Part shown: positions 37,701 to 49,049 of the stretch, piece by piece
Numbering within the stretch: position 1 is the first letter of the stretch
Layout: every line of letters begins with the position of its first letter
Source of the DNA: Paragonimus westermani
Lineage: Eukaryota; Platyhelminthes; Trematoda; Plagiorchiida; Troglotrematidae
NCBI GenBank assembly: GCA_008508345.1
Contig: QNGE01000857.1
Location: forward strand, 151,554 to 215,553
Length of the DNA: 64,000 bases
Reading direction: 5' to 3'
Made by a program: the position numbers and the translations under genes
The notes under the pieces: generated by a model
What the model saw: the letters and a program-made list of their open reading frames with translations, nothing else
What the model was told of the DNA's origin: nothing
Databases searched by the model: none

Positions 37701-39733
37701 TATAGAAGAGTGGACAAGGGGCCAGTTTAGCTAACAACCATATGGATATCAGATACATCATTTTGAGTAGGATGAAGACAAAAACCCCATGACAACCAAT
37801 TAAGGTTTAAAATAACAGTAAACCTCAGTCCCTAGTAAACTGGGCTGACGACAAAAACGGAGCCAGTTTCCAGGCTGCCGATTAGCAACAACACTACACG
37901 CGGGATTTGAGAACATACTCGACGGATAAACAGCTACAGAAAACTGGCGACAACAGGAACATAGCGAAAAGGGTTTGCCGCCGGCAATCGAGAACCCTTA
38001 AAGATATCACGTGTGTTCACTAAAGGTTAAGTGGCACGTAGCTGGTTAGAAACGCCGCGAGACGTTCCTTGTTGCTAGCCCCAGAGGACAGCCATGCCAA
38101 CCAGGGAGACATGAATCAATGGATCACTTCCGACAAGGATAATGCATGGTCACCCCAGGAACGTGGAGGCCGCAAGCACTAGCGCACAAGTGAAATTATT
38201 AACACTGTTGTCAAAATTTTTTCGCATTATGCACACATACATACTTGAAAAAGACTAGATTATCCAATTGTTCTGATGAATGACGGTGGTGAAAGTTGAG
38301 ATAAATTAGAAATCATCCCGCGCGACCCAGGTGCAGTAACCAACCGAAAAACACAACGTGGCAGACCTCGTGCCAGTTGATGAGAGCGCAGACAGAGGAA
38401 ACTACACTGACCATAACAACAACGGCAACCTACTAGCTTACCACCGGAGTGTGGCAAAGAATGGTAACGGTAAACAGATAAACGCTGACGTGTTACTCGA
38501 TCGTGAGGTTCACCAATCAATAGCTGAACAGCCAAACAAAAGGCAAAATCAGGGTTTAGAAAAAAGCAAGCCAACTACAACGTCCGAGACACTACACCAT
38601 CAAATGATCACGAACACAGATGTTGGATGCCAGAGCAGGCTCCAAATTGGAGTCACAATTTGCCTGAAGTATAAAGATAATTAAGGAGTGGAAACGCTAG
38701 CAAGCTACGAATCGGCGATACATACGTGCTTACCAGACAAAGATGACAGACTGTTTTAGACAAATGCGAGAAAAGAATGGGAATCAGACTGAAAGTTCAT
38801 CGTGATCTCTTATTTTCGTAGGTAAAACCATAAGCCAATCCCGAAACCATATGCATGAGTTTTGATCGACTCGGCTCGACGTAATTTGCAAACGTAATCG
38901 GCTACAAAACTGGACAGTTTCCAGGAAAAAAAGTTAGCTGCGAAAACAGAACGTTAATAAAGACAGACCAAAAATCAGTGCAAACATGATCGTTACGAAG
39001 CAACGATAACAGAAATATTGCGGTACGATCCCGACTGCCTATTGAAAAGTGACGTGACGTTGACACAAATAACGCTTCTTACAGTGGCAGGAAAAATAAA
39101 CGAGAAAATACTTCATAAAAAGGTGAACCAATTGTCAGTTTGTACTACAAGCCAACAGATCCCCATCATTTGAACAAGTCGGAAGCTGGTAGTGACGTTG
39201 CCCAATCCATTCATTGCACACAGTTCTCACACCCATGCTTCTTATCGGCACAAGTAGGGTCTAAGTTACCTCCATTGTAAAACTCTTTGGATCTTAATGC
39301 CGCAGATTATAATAAAAATGTAAGACCAACCCAGTACGTCAGTCATTTCAGGCACAACCAACGCTGGGGTAAGTTGAACGATTGATCAGTGATGAAATTT
39401 CTGGGACCTAGATTAGGTCAAACTGAACGCCAACCACACCTGACTTTAGCCCTTTCACTCAGCTAGATGTTTCTGCCAACCCACCGAGAAAGAAAGCACT
39501 AGACTGGAGAACTCATCAGTGATCCACATCCTCATCCGAACCATGGTTTGCAAGCGATCCTCGTGGTTGTGAGATGAGCGTGTTAACCACAACCTCGTGT
39601 GAATAGTGTTCAGCCTGTTCGGTTATTTCGAAAGTAGAACAAACAGATTCGCTGTATTCACCCCCAATTGATAACCCTGAGAGGAGAATTTCTTAGTTAG
39701 ATTGCAATAACTGACTTCATTGAATCGACTGAC

Positions 39734-39815
39734 CTTTGTTTAACCATTGGCGAAACTCTAGTTTAGCCTCCTCGTTCAAAATGGGACATCCAGAAGCCGT
39801 AGTTAAGAGCGAAGA
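39734..39815 (-). CDS. Spectraplakin, probable exon with first helix of CH1 domain
   Basis: The minus strand reads 27 codons plus one base between a pyrimidine-rich acceptor ending in TTCGCAG and a GTCAGT donor. The peptide ends EEAKLEFRQWLNK, which resembles the start of CH1 in spectraplakins (pattern F..W(V/L)NK). CH1 together with CH2 binds F-actin in this family. The exon lies upstream of, and on the same strand as, the recognised CH1/CH2 exons. It ends in phase 1, while the next recognised exon at 30883 starts in phase 0. At least one exon holding the middle of CH1, where the family has a DLRDG-like motif, must therefore lie between them, and I could not find it. The donor is weaker than the others in the gene. 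The assignment rests on a short match, so it is tentative. Confidence 0.5.
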
Positions 39816-42800
39816 CTGCGAACAAATGTGGGTGGTGTTCAGTTTGATCAGGTAATCTTTCCTACGGTGCAATTAGGCAACTGAACTGGCAAACCATAGG
39901 CACAATTCAAGCGAGTAAACAAATGTGCTGGGCCGTGGAACTCCGAAAGCTTTTTTCATCCACACAACATAAACAAAGCTACTTCGATACAATGTGCTAC
40001 TTTCAAAAAAGCTGCTTGTGGAGTGCTTGGTGTGTTAGCTGAAAAACTGTTGTGTTCAGTCTAACTAACGACTGTAAGCAGCCGTCGCCCCATTTAGTGA
40101 TAATGTTCAAACGCAATGCATAAGATCTATCGCCACACTGCGGTTCAGGCAATCTTTAAAACCCAGCCGACATAGTGTAATGAGTTACCTGCCTAAAGTG
40201 TACCAGCACATTTGCACCTCAGTTTTATACTTGGCACCTAAACAACCAAACATTGAGGCGATAAATATTCCAGCTCATTTTATTCAACATGATCATGTTT
40301 TATTAACTTTGAGACACTGTGTGCCTCGGCGCTAAACAAAAATTGATAAGACTCGAGAGGAGTTGGCCCAAGATCAAAAGAAAGATACACCCTTGTTGAA
40401 AAACGTTGTGGGCAGACTGTCAATTTAAAGGCTATCGAAATGACCAAGTAATGTCAGTACGGGCCGTTTATCAGATGCTATAAGAGGGAGAATTTACTGA
40501 TGCATGACTGCTCTGGGAAAATGAGGCCAGTAAATACAGGTTTGGACCGGTCATCCGGAATCGTCAGCCTCGACAAATAGAGTACAACGATGCTAACCAA
40601 CTACTAATGGGTTTCGTGTATAGAACATATCCGATAATTTTATCTACCAGTTACCCAACAACGAAATGTACTTTTTCTTGTTCCTTCTCTCTATAATCTA
40701 CTTTATATGACACCAAGAAATGTATTTTGCACCCTGTTATATCAACTACTTAACTGCTGCCTATCGAACATGGGGTTTCCAGGATGATGTGTCGTTTCTG
40801 GGCGTCATAAGTGGAATAGGATCTGGCTTCCCAATCCCACATATGATTATACGAGACAACAGTATATGAAAAACGGCCACGATGGAACGAGACGACCGGG
40901 TTCACAAAATAAAATCAACCACTAACCTATTAATCTTTTAACAGGGGACTGAGTAGCGTAAGTGAAACATTAGAAGGAATGCACTACTGTTAAAACGTTT
41001 ACACAATGTAAAGCTGGGTAAAGTGAAAGAGCATGGAGTTTGCCATACACCGCATCGTTCTGCCATATGTTAAAAAACAATCCCGAATAGGCCAGTTTCA
41101 CAGGGCAGAACACCATGCGATGCAAAGCGATGTGAAAAATCAGAAAGGGGGAGTTATTCTATAAAATGCGCCAGTCTAAACGACAACGTTCAAGACAAAG
41201 CCAACAGAACTTGCAGTTGCGAGGTTTCACGTCATCGTAGGTTATCTAATATACACGATGTACCACCACTCAGTTGGAAGTCCACGTTTCGTAATCTGGT
41301 GAGGATGACAAAGGACGAGCATGAGACTGTACTCACTGCACTGTTTCACAACAAAACTTTCCCACCAGTTCAAAGTAACCATTTGCGTGACGGAAGTTTA
41401 GCAATTATGAAACCGTAATGATGAATTATCTGTTTTCAGTACTTGTTTATGATGTCATGTGCCCTAAAATTTATCTCATGACGCTCGAGGAGTAAGCAAA
41501 TGGGCAGCCAATGTTTTCAGCTTTTGGTAAGCTGAATCCCGAAGTTTTTGACGTGAGCTAGAGCATTTCTTTGTTAAGTTCAAGGATACACGTCTGGATT
41601 ACGTGCAGTCTTGAAAGCCCCTTTTTCTGATCAGAAATGATATGCGTAAGTTAATTAGCGTACGTAATCTCATCGTATGCGTGGCAACGATGTATCACTC
41701 AGCCTTATGGCAACCAAGTCGGTAAGATGATACTCCCCACGCAGTCTTCTTTCCACGGCGAATAGTGAGAACGTTTAGCACGACAACCATGCAACCGACT
41801 TATTCGAAAACAAGCTCAAATAACCATGTTATGAGTAACCGGGTGAAAAGTATATGAGCTGACGACACACGGGAAGAGGTCGGTTTATTGTCCGTCGACA
41901 ATGAGGAGAATGAGCACTGGTCAAAACATTGGACGAACAACATGCGTTGAGCCCCGTTGAGCGTTCCTTCCAAATCAGTTGAGTATACCACTGCCTTTCG
42001 AGTTCAGCTACGACACGATGAACAAATGGTTACAATAGGTTAACGACCTACCTTTTCGAATCCATCTAAGTGTTTACCTACAGCGCCAAGGTGATGTTAA
42101 TGAGAACTTTTATCAGCGACTCACAGTCAGGGTGAATCGGTCACTGTCGGCAAAGTATGTGAACAGGCCAGAAATACTTTTGATCACGACAAGAAAAGTC
42201 AAAGCTGCGGAGAAGAAGAACGCGACCCTCTTTAATCTGAACAAAGGACGGAGAATATTCCACAAATCCGATCTTTACCGACAGCGACGGATAGAACCTC
42301 GGCGGGCTCTACCACCAAATACTATTATCTATGGAGATAAGACCGAGAAGGAGGCAGTTTGTAGAACAGGGGGAAAGAAGGTCCACTTTCAGACACTGCA
42401 AATCAGGAACGTCGTCATTGTGACGTTTTGACTATATTCACCATGTCTGTTTGTCATATCACTAAAATTCTATTAGATTAACCAATCATAAGTTCTAACC
42501 AAACAGGCTGATGAGTCCAGCAAACCCAATCAAACCGTCCGATTACCGATTCAGAACTGCATGGTTGCGTCAGCAGTTAAGCGGTTAAAAGAAAAGTGGT
42601 AACCGATGATCAATTTTCAACTATCTTTCACAGCTGTGCAGAAGTTACGAATGGTAACAAGAGAAGTCACTCAAGATCACCAAATACATCGGCATGTGCA
42701 AAACTTTTTATGCGAACAGCAAATTGTTTCAGACGCTTTGCGAAATAAGAAACTTGACAACATTGTGCCACTACGAGCCGCTTCAGCAAGACGGTCAACA

Positions 42801-44000
42801 GACACAAAGATGAAATCATTGCACACGTACCCATTAGCTGTAAATGTGTGATTAGCTTGAAAACAACGGAAGATAAGTTCTTATACAAAAAATGAATACA
42901 AAGATTGAACTGGAAAGTGAGTGACATACACAGTTAAACCATACACAGGTAAAATGAAATTCTGTCGTTTTTGGGAACGTACTGCTGGCTCCCCAGAATT
43001 CACTGACAAATAATCAAATAAACAGTGGAAAAAATGAGTAAAATTCACGTAAATGGACGTACTTTTGACAAATGATGATTGACCCAATTGGTAAAGGCTT
43101 TCTTCTGAATGGCGTCCCGTCGATCTGATTATCATTTAATGGAACCAATAACAATAACATTATGATCGACATTATGAAGCGTTAGGTAAAGCCGAAGCGA
43201 TATTCTAAAGACAGTAGCGAAGAAAAATTGCACACGGTGTCTAACTACGGTGAAACATACAACAGAACATCAAATGTTTGATTCCATAAAGCGCTTGATG
43301 ATGTGGTATGATGTGACACATTGGTCACGTGGACCGGGGACTTTCAGACTGGCCAACTACACACAGGAGTTAAATCCGCACCAATAAACCGCACTAGCAT
43401 TCGTTGCGTCGTCAAACCCGAATGCACAGTACTTACAAAATGTCAGATGTCAAACGAAGCACGACAAATAACGTATGAAAGCGAAATACACATTACATAC
43501 AAGAAATGAATACCAACGTTATCAGTTCTCGTCCTGTACAATACAATACTTTTAGACACAAGCATACGATCATGAATTATGAACCAGGAAGGTATCAAGT
43601 GATGACAGGCGTAAGCCAAACGAGCAAGTTCGCGGTTTTATTCCCAGATTAACCAATGCGTTACCGCCCAGATTTCCACATGAAGCCAAAGCACACACTA
43701 AAATGGACCGCCTCAAATGTCACCAAAAAATTAATTATCCGAATGTTGCGCCGATAAACTAGTGAATTCGAGAGGCAGAAAATTGTGTGAACAACGGCGC
43801 ACTTGTTAAGCAACTGACGGTTTCAGTCTATTTTCTGTTCTCCTCATCTGAGCTACCACACCGTAGTTTTAAGATGAACAAAGCCCAGCTTGTGGGCTAT
43901 GGACTTCTTCAATTAGTGCTCAATCGCCTGTTCAGCGATTACACAGTTTAAAATACTTTATTCATAATACTACGCAAATTGTGATGTTTTTGGGAATAAA
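39816..44000. other. No gene recognised
   Basis: A-rich on plus, like the introns to the left, which suggests continued minus-strand transcription. Small open stretches at 42132-42431 and 42606-42851 on plus lack recognisable content. A short palindrome, AACATGATCATGTT, lies near 40286. Confidence 0.5.
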
Positions 44001-44228
44001 ATTTCGTACATTTTCATCACATACGAACACGTAATTAATGTACACAGAGTCAAAATTTCACAGGGCTGAAGTCATGGCAGTTAGACAGACGAGTACGAAA
44101 AATCACAATCACCTTTTGTTCATTATCCTGTCCTTTTGTTTGAGTGCTTAAGCCATGACTTCCTCTCTGCTGAATTTTGACTGATTAAAATTAGTCACAG
44201 GTCCACGTGTAACCAGAATGTACGAAAT
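44001..44228. repeat. Second fold-back element with ~77-bp inverted arms
   Basis: Arm 44001-44078 and arm 44152-44228 are inverted copies with a 73-base spacer. The outer ends share ATTTCGTACATT, and the inner ends share GTCAAAATT and GAAGTCATGGC. The middle third of each arm has diverged but kept its length (36 versus 35 bases). The overall layout is close to that of the element at 45376-45607, though the sequences are not clearly related. The nearest coding candidate, 44320-44525, starts about 90 bases away. Confidence 0.6.
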
Positions 44229-44319
44229 GTTACAACGGAAGACACCATATGATTACATGATTACACAACTATTCATTACACAACCTCCAAATAAAATGTT
44301 TCCTGCAGCCGAAACATAC

Positions 44320-44525
44320 TGATACTGTTCAAAGCTGTGTAACGTCCTAGAACCATTGGTACCGCACGTTCACCCAACAATTTCAACAACAGCATTCCTC
44401 CCTCTATCTGTGAAGACGGTTCTGATTGTTGTAGCAGCTCCATTGTACTTCGAAAATGCTGTTGCTTAACCATCAGTAAACGAAATACTTCCGCAGGCTC
44501 CAGTGGAAACCGGGAGTTCCGACTG
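44320..44525 (-). CDS. Unassigned candidate exon, helical, spectrin-repeat-like
   Basis: The minus strand is open for about 68 codons from an AG at 44526 (or 44523) to a good GTATGT donor at 44319. The peptide includes RFPLEPAEVFRLLMVKQQHF, then RSTMELLQQSEPSSQIEGG and LLLKLLGERAVPMVLGRYTA. The hydrophobic spacing and the K(Q/H)..(F).......L pattern recall a spectrin repeat, but I cannot match it to a named protein. It lies on the same strand as the spectraplakin gene and about 4.5 kb upstream of the first CH1 exon. It ends in phase 1, so it does not splice directly to that exon. It could belong to the 5' part of the same gene, to another gene, or to neither. Confidence 0.35.
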
Positions 44526-45375
44526 CTACACTTTCACCTCCCTCTTGAAACTGTACAGTGGAGAACTGAAATACAACCATAGGCCTCACCCGATTAACTG
44601 CCGCACACAAAGTCACTGTTGGGTTATACAACGTTACTAAACTTGCTGTTATGACCGACTCAAGCCTTGTGTGCTGCTTAATATTTGCGCTGATGTACTA
44701 CTTCAACACGATTTTCTCAAACTTCCAGTGAAAATTGACATTCCTTTTGGCTACAAAAAAGTCATTCTCTTTAGACAGTTTGCGTGCAGCACACCATGAG
44801 CCCATGGTAACCAAATCGCCGCACTTAACTTTTGACGAAAAGCACATTCTACCAGAAATCCAGGTGCACTTAAGGAAGCGTATTAATGAGCCACCGTTGC
44901 CTGACTGGCATGTCAAGATATCAGTAACACTGAACGAACGGCAGTAGATTATGGTCGCATCATCAATATATGCACATGACTGGACGTCTACCGATTATCG
45001 AAGATTACGGAGGTGACTGAAAATACCTCAGTGTTATGCTTCTAGCGGTTCTAATCACGTACTTATTAAGGAACATGAGAGAAAATAGGTCACTTGTGAA
45101 GCTTGAGAAAAACCCAACAATTCTGCTATACGACGTTTGAATTGGCCAACGATTCTGCGTGCTTTCAAACAAAATAATAGACAATAAAAGATCGTGCGCC
45201 ACGTTTGCCTAAACTAAATAAATAACTGTGAGCTGTGTAAATGCAAAGGATTGCGGCAAAAAAACCTGAGGAGTCTCTTCGATGTCGCTTAACCGTATGG
45301 TTCGTTCGAAAATACCAATTGAAGTCATGAGAACGACAGAGTAGCGAACAAGATTTGTTTTCTGTTTCATCATCA
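44526..45375. other. No gene recognised
   Basis: A plus-strand open stretch (44735-44947) reads ATKKSFSLDSLRAAHHEPMV but has no family match. It could be a more decayed 5' part of the Ty3/gypsy remnant downstream. Confidence 0.4.
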
Positions 45376-45607
45376 GGCTAATTACAAAACAATAAATATA
45401 AAAACAGTGGCTAGTGTGAGTCAGAAAAAAGGTCAATATAAGTTAAGGACGGCGTGTTTGTTATCAGTTACGCGATCACTGTTCCAAATCATGGGCTTGA
45501 TTGATTGTGGGTCAGGGGAGGTTAAGTGTCCGCACGTCCTTAACCTATAGTGACCTTTTTCTGACTCGCACTAATCACTGTTTCCATATTTATTGTTGTA
45601 ATTAACC
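45376..45607. repeat. Fold-back (MITE-like) element with ~72-75-bp inverted arms
   Basis: Arm 45376-45450 and arm 45536-45607 are inverted copies over about 72-75 bases. I count about 8 substitutions and 3 gap positions. Shared blocks, read on the arm at 45376, include ACAATAAATAT, GAGTCAG and GTTAAGGAC. The spacer is about 85 bases and carries no recognisable coding. An RNA or single strand of this segment would fold into a long hairpin. Structure and size fit a non-autonomous DNA transposon or fold-back element. No target-site duplication was verified. Confidence 0.7.
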
Positions 45608-45749
45608 GTATGGTATAAAAATAAGCGAAGGGTACCATCATTGTCCAAGAAATAAATCTTTCTGGATAGAAAACTCCGCGTGGATTGACGAAACAAGACT
45701 GCGAAACACTAGTTACTTTGTGATCACAATCAACAACAGGCATCGAATC

Positions 45750-47090
45750 ACAACGCGTTGTGGGCTTATTCGATTTCACAGGGATCGCCCAATTTTCCAC
45801 AGATATGCGTGTTGGTCAAGAATCGCACCTTCCCTCTATCATGTGATATTCACACACAGTTCCAACTGATCCAAAATGATGTAGGGAAAACCGTGGTTGC
45901 AACAATCAGTCACCAGTCACCTTTAATTTTGGAGACTGATGCACTGGATACTGTTAACGCTGCTGTCATAAAAAAAATGAAAAACTAGTGGCATCCTTCA
46001 AGAACGCATTCGTGGAACAAACGAGCCATTCCCCGTCAAAAAATAAGGCAATCAAAAGGTGATCAAAACCACCAAGAAGTGGGGGTGGTAATTAGTTAGG
46101 AAACATTTCAGAAAACTGTGTCAGAAATCGGTCGGTTTTACGCGTGACGTTCAGCATCATGGGGAGAGTAAAGTCAATAAGATTCAAAGATGACGCCTGG
46201 GACTTCTTTACTGTGATTATGCTGCAACGTGTCGTCTGGAAGAAAAACTGTCCTAAATGCGCTATGTATCATCCCATCTCACCCCGACATGCCAATGAAA
46301 GGACCACATGATTCGCATGTTAAAAAAATCTACATTTTCATGGAGTAAAATTCGTCACCTCGGGCTCGTCAACATCAGTAGTGTTAAAGCAAATTCCGAA
46401 AACAACCAGAGAGCCTGCGGCTACTTCAAGGACTCTATCCCGCCAGCTAACGGTAATGAATACTCGGCGACAAACACTGATAGATATCAAAGATTTTTAT
46501 TTACGCTTGCCATACCAGACATAATGGCCTCCGCCGGCATCAAGTCCTTCTGTCAACCGTTCTAGATAATCGAAATGTCGTTTCACACACGCTCACATAA
46601 AAATCGTTTTTTTGCATCTGTAAAACAGGACAGCATCCTTCTCGGTGAACTTATTGCAATCAGTAGATCCACTGCCTACAAAACTCAAGTAAACGGATAG
46701 ACTGAAAGGTTTAACAGTAATTTCTGGCGAACGATGTCACTTGTGATTCAACCAACGGATGTACCCTGCATTCACTCAAAAACGGTACTGTCTGAAGTTC
46801 TGCATGGAATATGATATCCTGTGCGTAGCAGCTAAGACAATCCCACACTAATGGTAATTCCTGCAAAAACGGAGAAAAAAATTCAGGCGTCTCCTTATTG
46901 AGTTGGTTAGTCGATCAGGGATCGATCCTAACACGATGCAGTTTAGTCTTCAAAACATTTTCCCTTGGTTGATTAGGCCAGATTGCCTGAGGTCAACCCC
47001 TAAGAACACAAACGTCTATTTACCCAGTGGGAAAGAAGAAGCACCAACCAGTTTCCAAAGTAAAGATTACGGGTTAAACCCATAAAGACG
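45750..47090 (+). mobile_element. Decayed Ty3/gypsy pol remnant: RNase H to integrase
   Basis: Successive plus-strand frames carry, in the correct order, an RT-thumb/RNase H junction with SPNF then SPLILETDALDT (ETDA at 45932-45943), and LVASFKNAFVEQTSHSPSK, a decayed form of the PVAF.SRTL....HSPVEKEA block. A KVNKIQR block and the integrase core follow: FKDSIPPANGNEYS, then DRYQRFLFTLAIPDI. The last recognised piece is ISRSTAYKTQVNG with a TERFNSNFWRT continuation, like the TSRTTPYNPQGNGQ.ERYNG block. The first integrase catalytic Asp (DFKG in relatives) reads Tyr at 46422-46424. Stops and shifts are many. No LTRs were identified, and the 5' side abuts a fold-back element. Confidence 0.75.
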
Positions 47091-47349
47091 CCTGTCGTGA
47101 TAATAATATGAATTCAGAGTACAAAAAATGCACCGTAACAGCTAAATTTCGATGTGAAAAGTGGGTTACAAAGCGGCACAATCCAACTAGACATCAAAAC
47201 TTTGAAAGACAGTAAACACCTTTCGCTCAAACAGGTGACGATCCATGAGATTGCGTATACCGATAGACAACACTCTTGAGAAATCTTAGAAATGTCTGCC
47301 ATTCTAATATCACCGAACATCACGCTATCCATTACATGATAGTCACAGG

Positions 47350-47540
47350 AGACTTAGGCTTGTTTCTACCGCTTTTAATATACAAGAACAACGGGATCTG
47401 CATGAAAGCAAAGTAGGACGGCAGGTTTAAGATTGTAGTAACGCGCCGGTTAACTTCTTGATGCAGTAAAAGTGCGGCTTCAGAAAGGTTATGCACACCT
47501 TCGCCAAGGATGAGAATGTACAGGTCCAGCATCCATTTTT
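47350..47540 (-). CDS. Unassigned candidate exon, open minus-strand stretch
   Basis: A strong acceptor (AGCTGTTTTATTTCAG) at 47541-47542 is followed by an open frame reading KWMLDLYILILGEGVHNLSE, then AALLLHQEVNRRV and a hydrophobic tail. The first 35 residues look helical and could be part of a coiled or spectrin-like rod, and I do not recognise them. No convincing donor is seen: GTAGAA near 47353 and weaker GT sites upstream are the options, so the end given is arbitrary. It sits just beyond the decayed Ty3/gypsy remnant, on the opposite strand. Confidence 0.22.
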
Positions 47541-49049
47541 CTGAAATAAAACAGCTGGCTCGCACTCCACTACAAAGGTGTGCCCGAAGCAGTGGATCGA
47601 TTTGCATTTTTAAAACTGCTTGAGTACAGGGACGCACAAAACAAGGGTTTGAACATATTGCCCGTGACCTGTTCTCGAATATAATTTTAGATCAATGTCT
47701 ACAGAGAAATGTCAGACGGATTCAGCACCAAGGGGCATACACCAAGGCTGCACAATTCGTTCGATTTTGTCACAAGCAAAATAACACAGGTCTACGGAGC
47801 CTAAGGAATGCTAGGAGGCACCTCTTACCCAACAGATCAACTTATCTTGATCATGCAAACGTCAAATTGTGCTGGTTGACCACATTCAAACGGCTCAGAC
47901 AATGTCAGACAGCATCCCGCTTATTGTATTAACAATCACTTCGCAAGACTATAGTAGTTGCACACAAATAAACGTGGGTAGTAAAGACAGGGAAGCTGAG
48001 GTCCGGTTTAGGTGACTTAAACCTGTATCAACAGTAAATAACACAGAGGTTCCTGACGCTACATTTAGAGTGGTCTATGGCCAAGCTCAGGAGAGAGCCA
48101 ACTTTCCGAAGCATAAGAGGTGGATGTATAAAATGACCGTGAGAACAGTGTAAGTGGCTAACTCGGAAGGGAGAATGCAAAACATCTTCAGTTATTCTAC
48201 AATCGATGTTTACGTCTAATTGCACGCACCGTGCGGTGCCGGTGCGTAGGCAACCATTGAGCGAGAAATGGATATTTAGCAGACCTTGCGAACGTATTTG
48301 GGCAGTCATTTAAGAAATGCTACGGATGCTAACAAATCACCTGACATACCGAGCACCCTGCCCTCTACGCCACCGAATTATGAGGTGAGAGGTGGACAAC
48401 TGACGCCTTGCCGAGGCGGTCGCGATTAGTCGTCTCAAGCCAGTGTTGTGTGTACAAAAACAATTATATGTAAGCCTCAGACTCCCATGGACTTAATCAT
48501 TCTGTCCTCTTGTTTCTCCACCCCATTTGCTATTTTATTCTCTACCCCCCCATCCCATTAGTGTCATATATATGTTCCTGTTTATTGTTATTTGGTACTG
48601 AAGAGGCAATACGAAATGCTAGCATCTACCAGTGTCCGTCTTCCTACTGCTATGTCCAAACAAATTATCAGCCAATTCACTGTCTATTTTCCAAACGAAG
48701 GCCCTCCCAACTCAATCTGTGGCTGGAAACGTCAAATATGAGCGCCGTCCTAGAGAGAAGGGCAAGACCAGCAAAAAGTCGCCTTAACAACTAATTCGTC
48801 ATAACACTGTAGACTAGCTTGATATGTGGTCAGATGGACTACCTCAAGATTCACACGCAGAAAGACACTAAGGGTCAGCCGCAGGGAACTGTTTGGATTG
48901 TGGTTTGACAAATAAAGCCCGTCACAGTGAACGCCGATGTTTTTCAAGAGAATCAATCTATTCGTCATCGTGAGGCCTTCTTCAGAATGACGTATGTTAC
49001 AATGAATTTTGAGGTATACCCTGCCTCACAGTAGCCCACTAATCCAAAG
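47541..49049. other. No gene recognised; base composition switches strand
   Basis: Around 48480-48700 the plus strand becomes strongly pyrimidine-rich, unlike the A-rich plus strand to the left. This may be a LINE 3' UTR remnant or the border between the transcription unit and a repeat-dominated region. Confidence 0.4.

Larger units (their letters stand above)
30884..39733 (-). other. Spectraplakin intron(s), 8.9 kb, missing CH1 exon expected
   Basis: An exon for the middle of CH1 should lie here but was not found. The segment also holds the two SINE-like fragments, T-rich plus-strand islands at about 31260-32270 and 33180-33540, and open frames at 35276-35701 (plus, 141 codons) and 38358-38684 (plus, low complexity) that match nothing I know. 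Confidence 0.6.

Noticed and set aside
38358..38684. Plus-strand 108-codon, Asn-rich open frame
   Set aside because: Low complexity, no ATG at the start, no family match.
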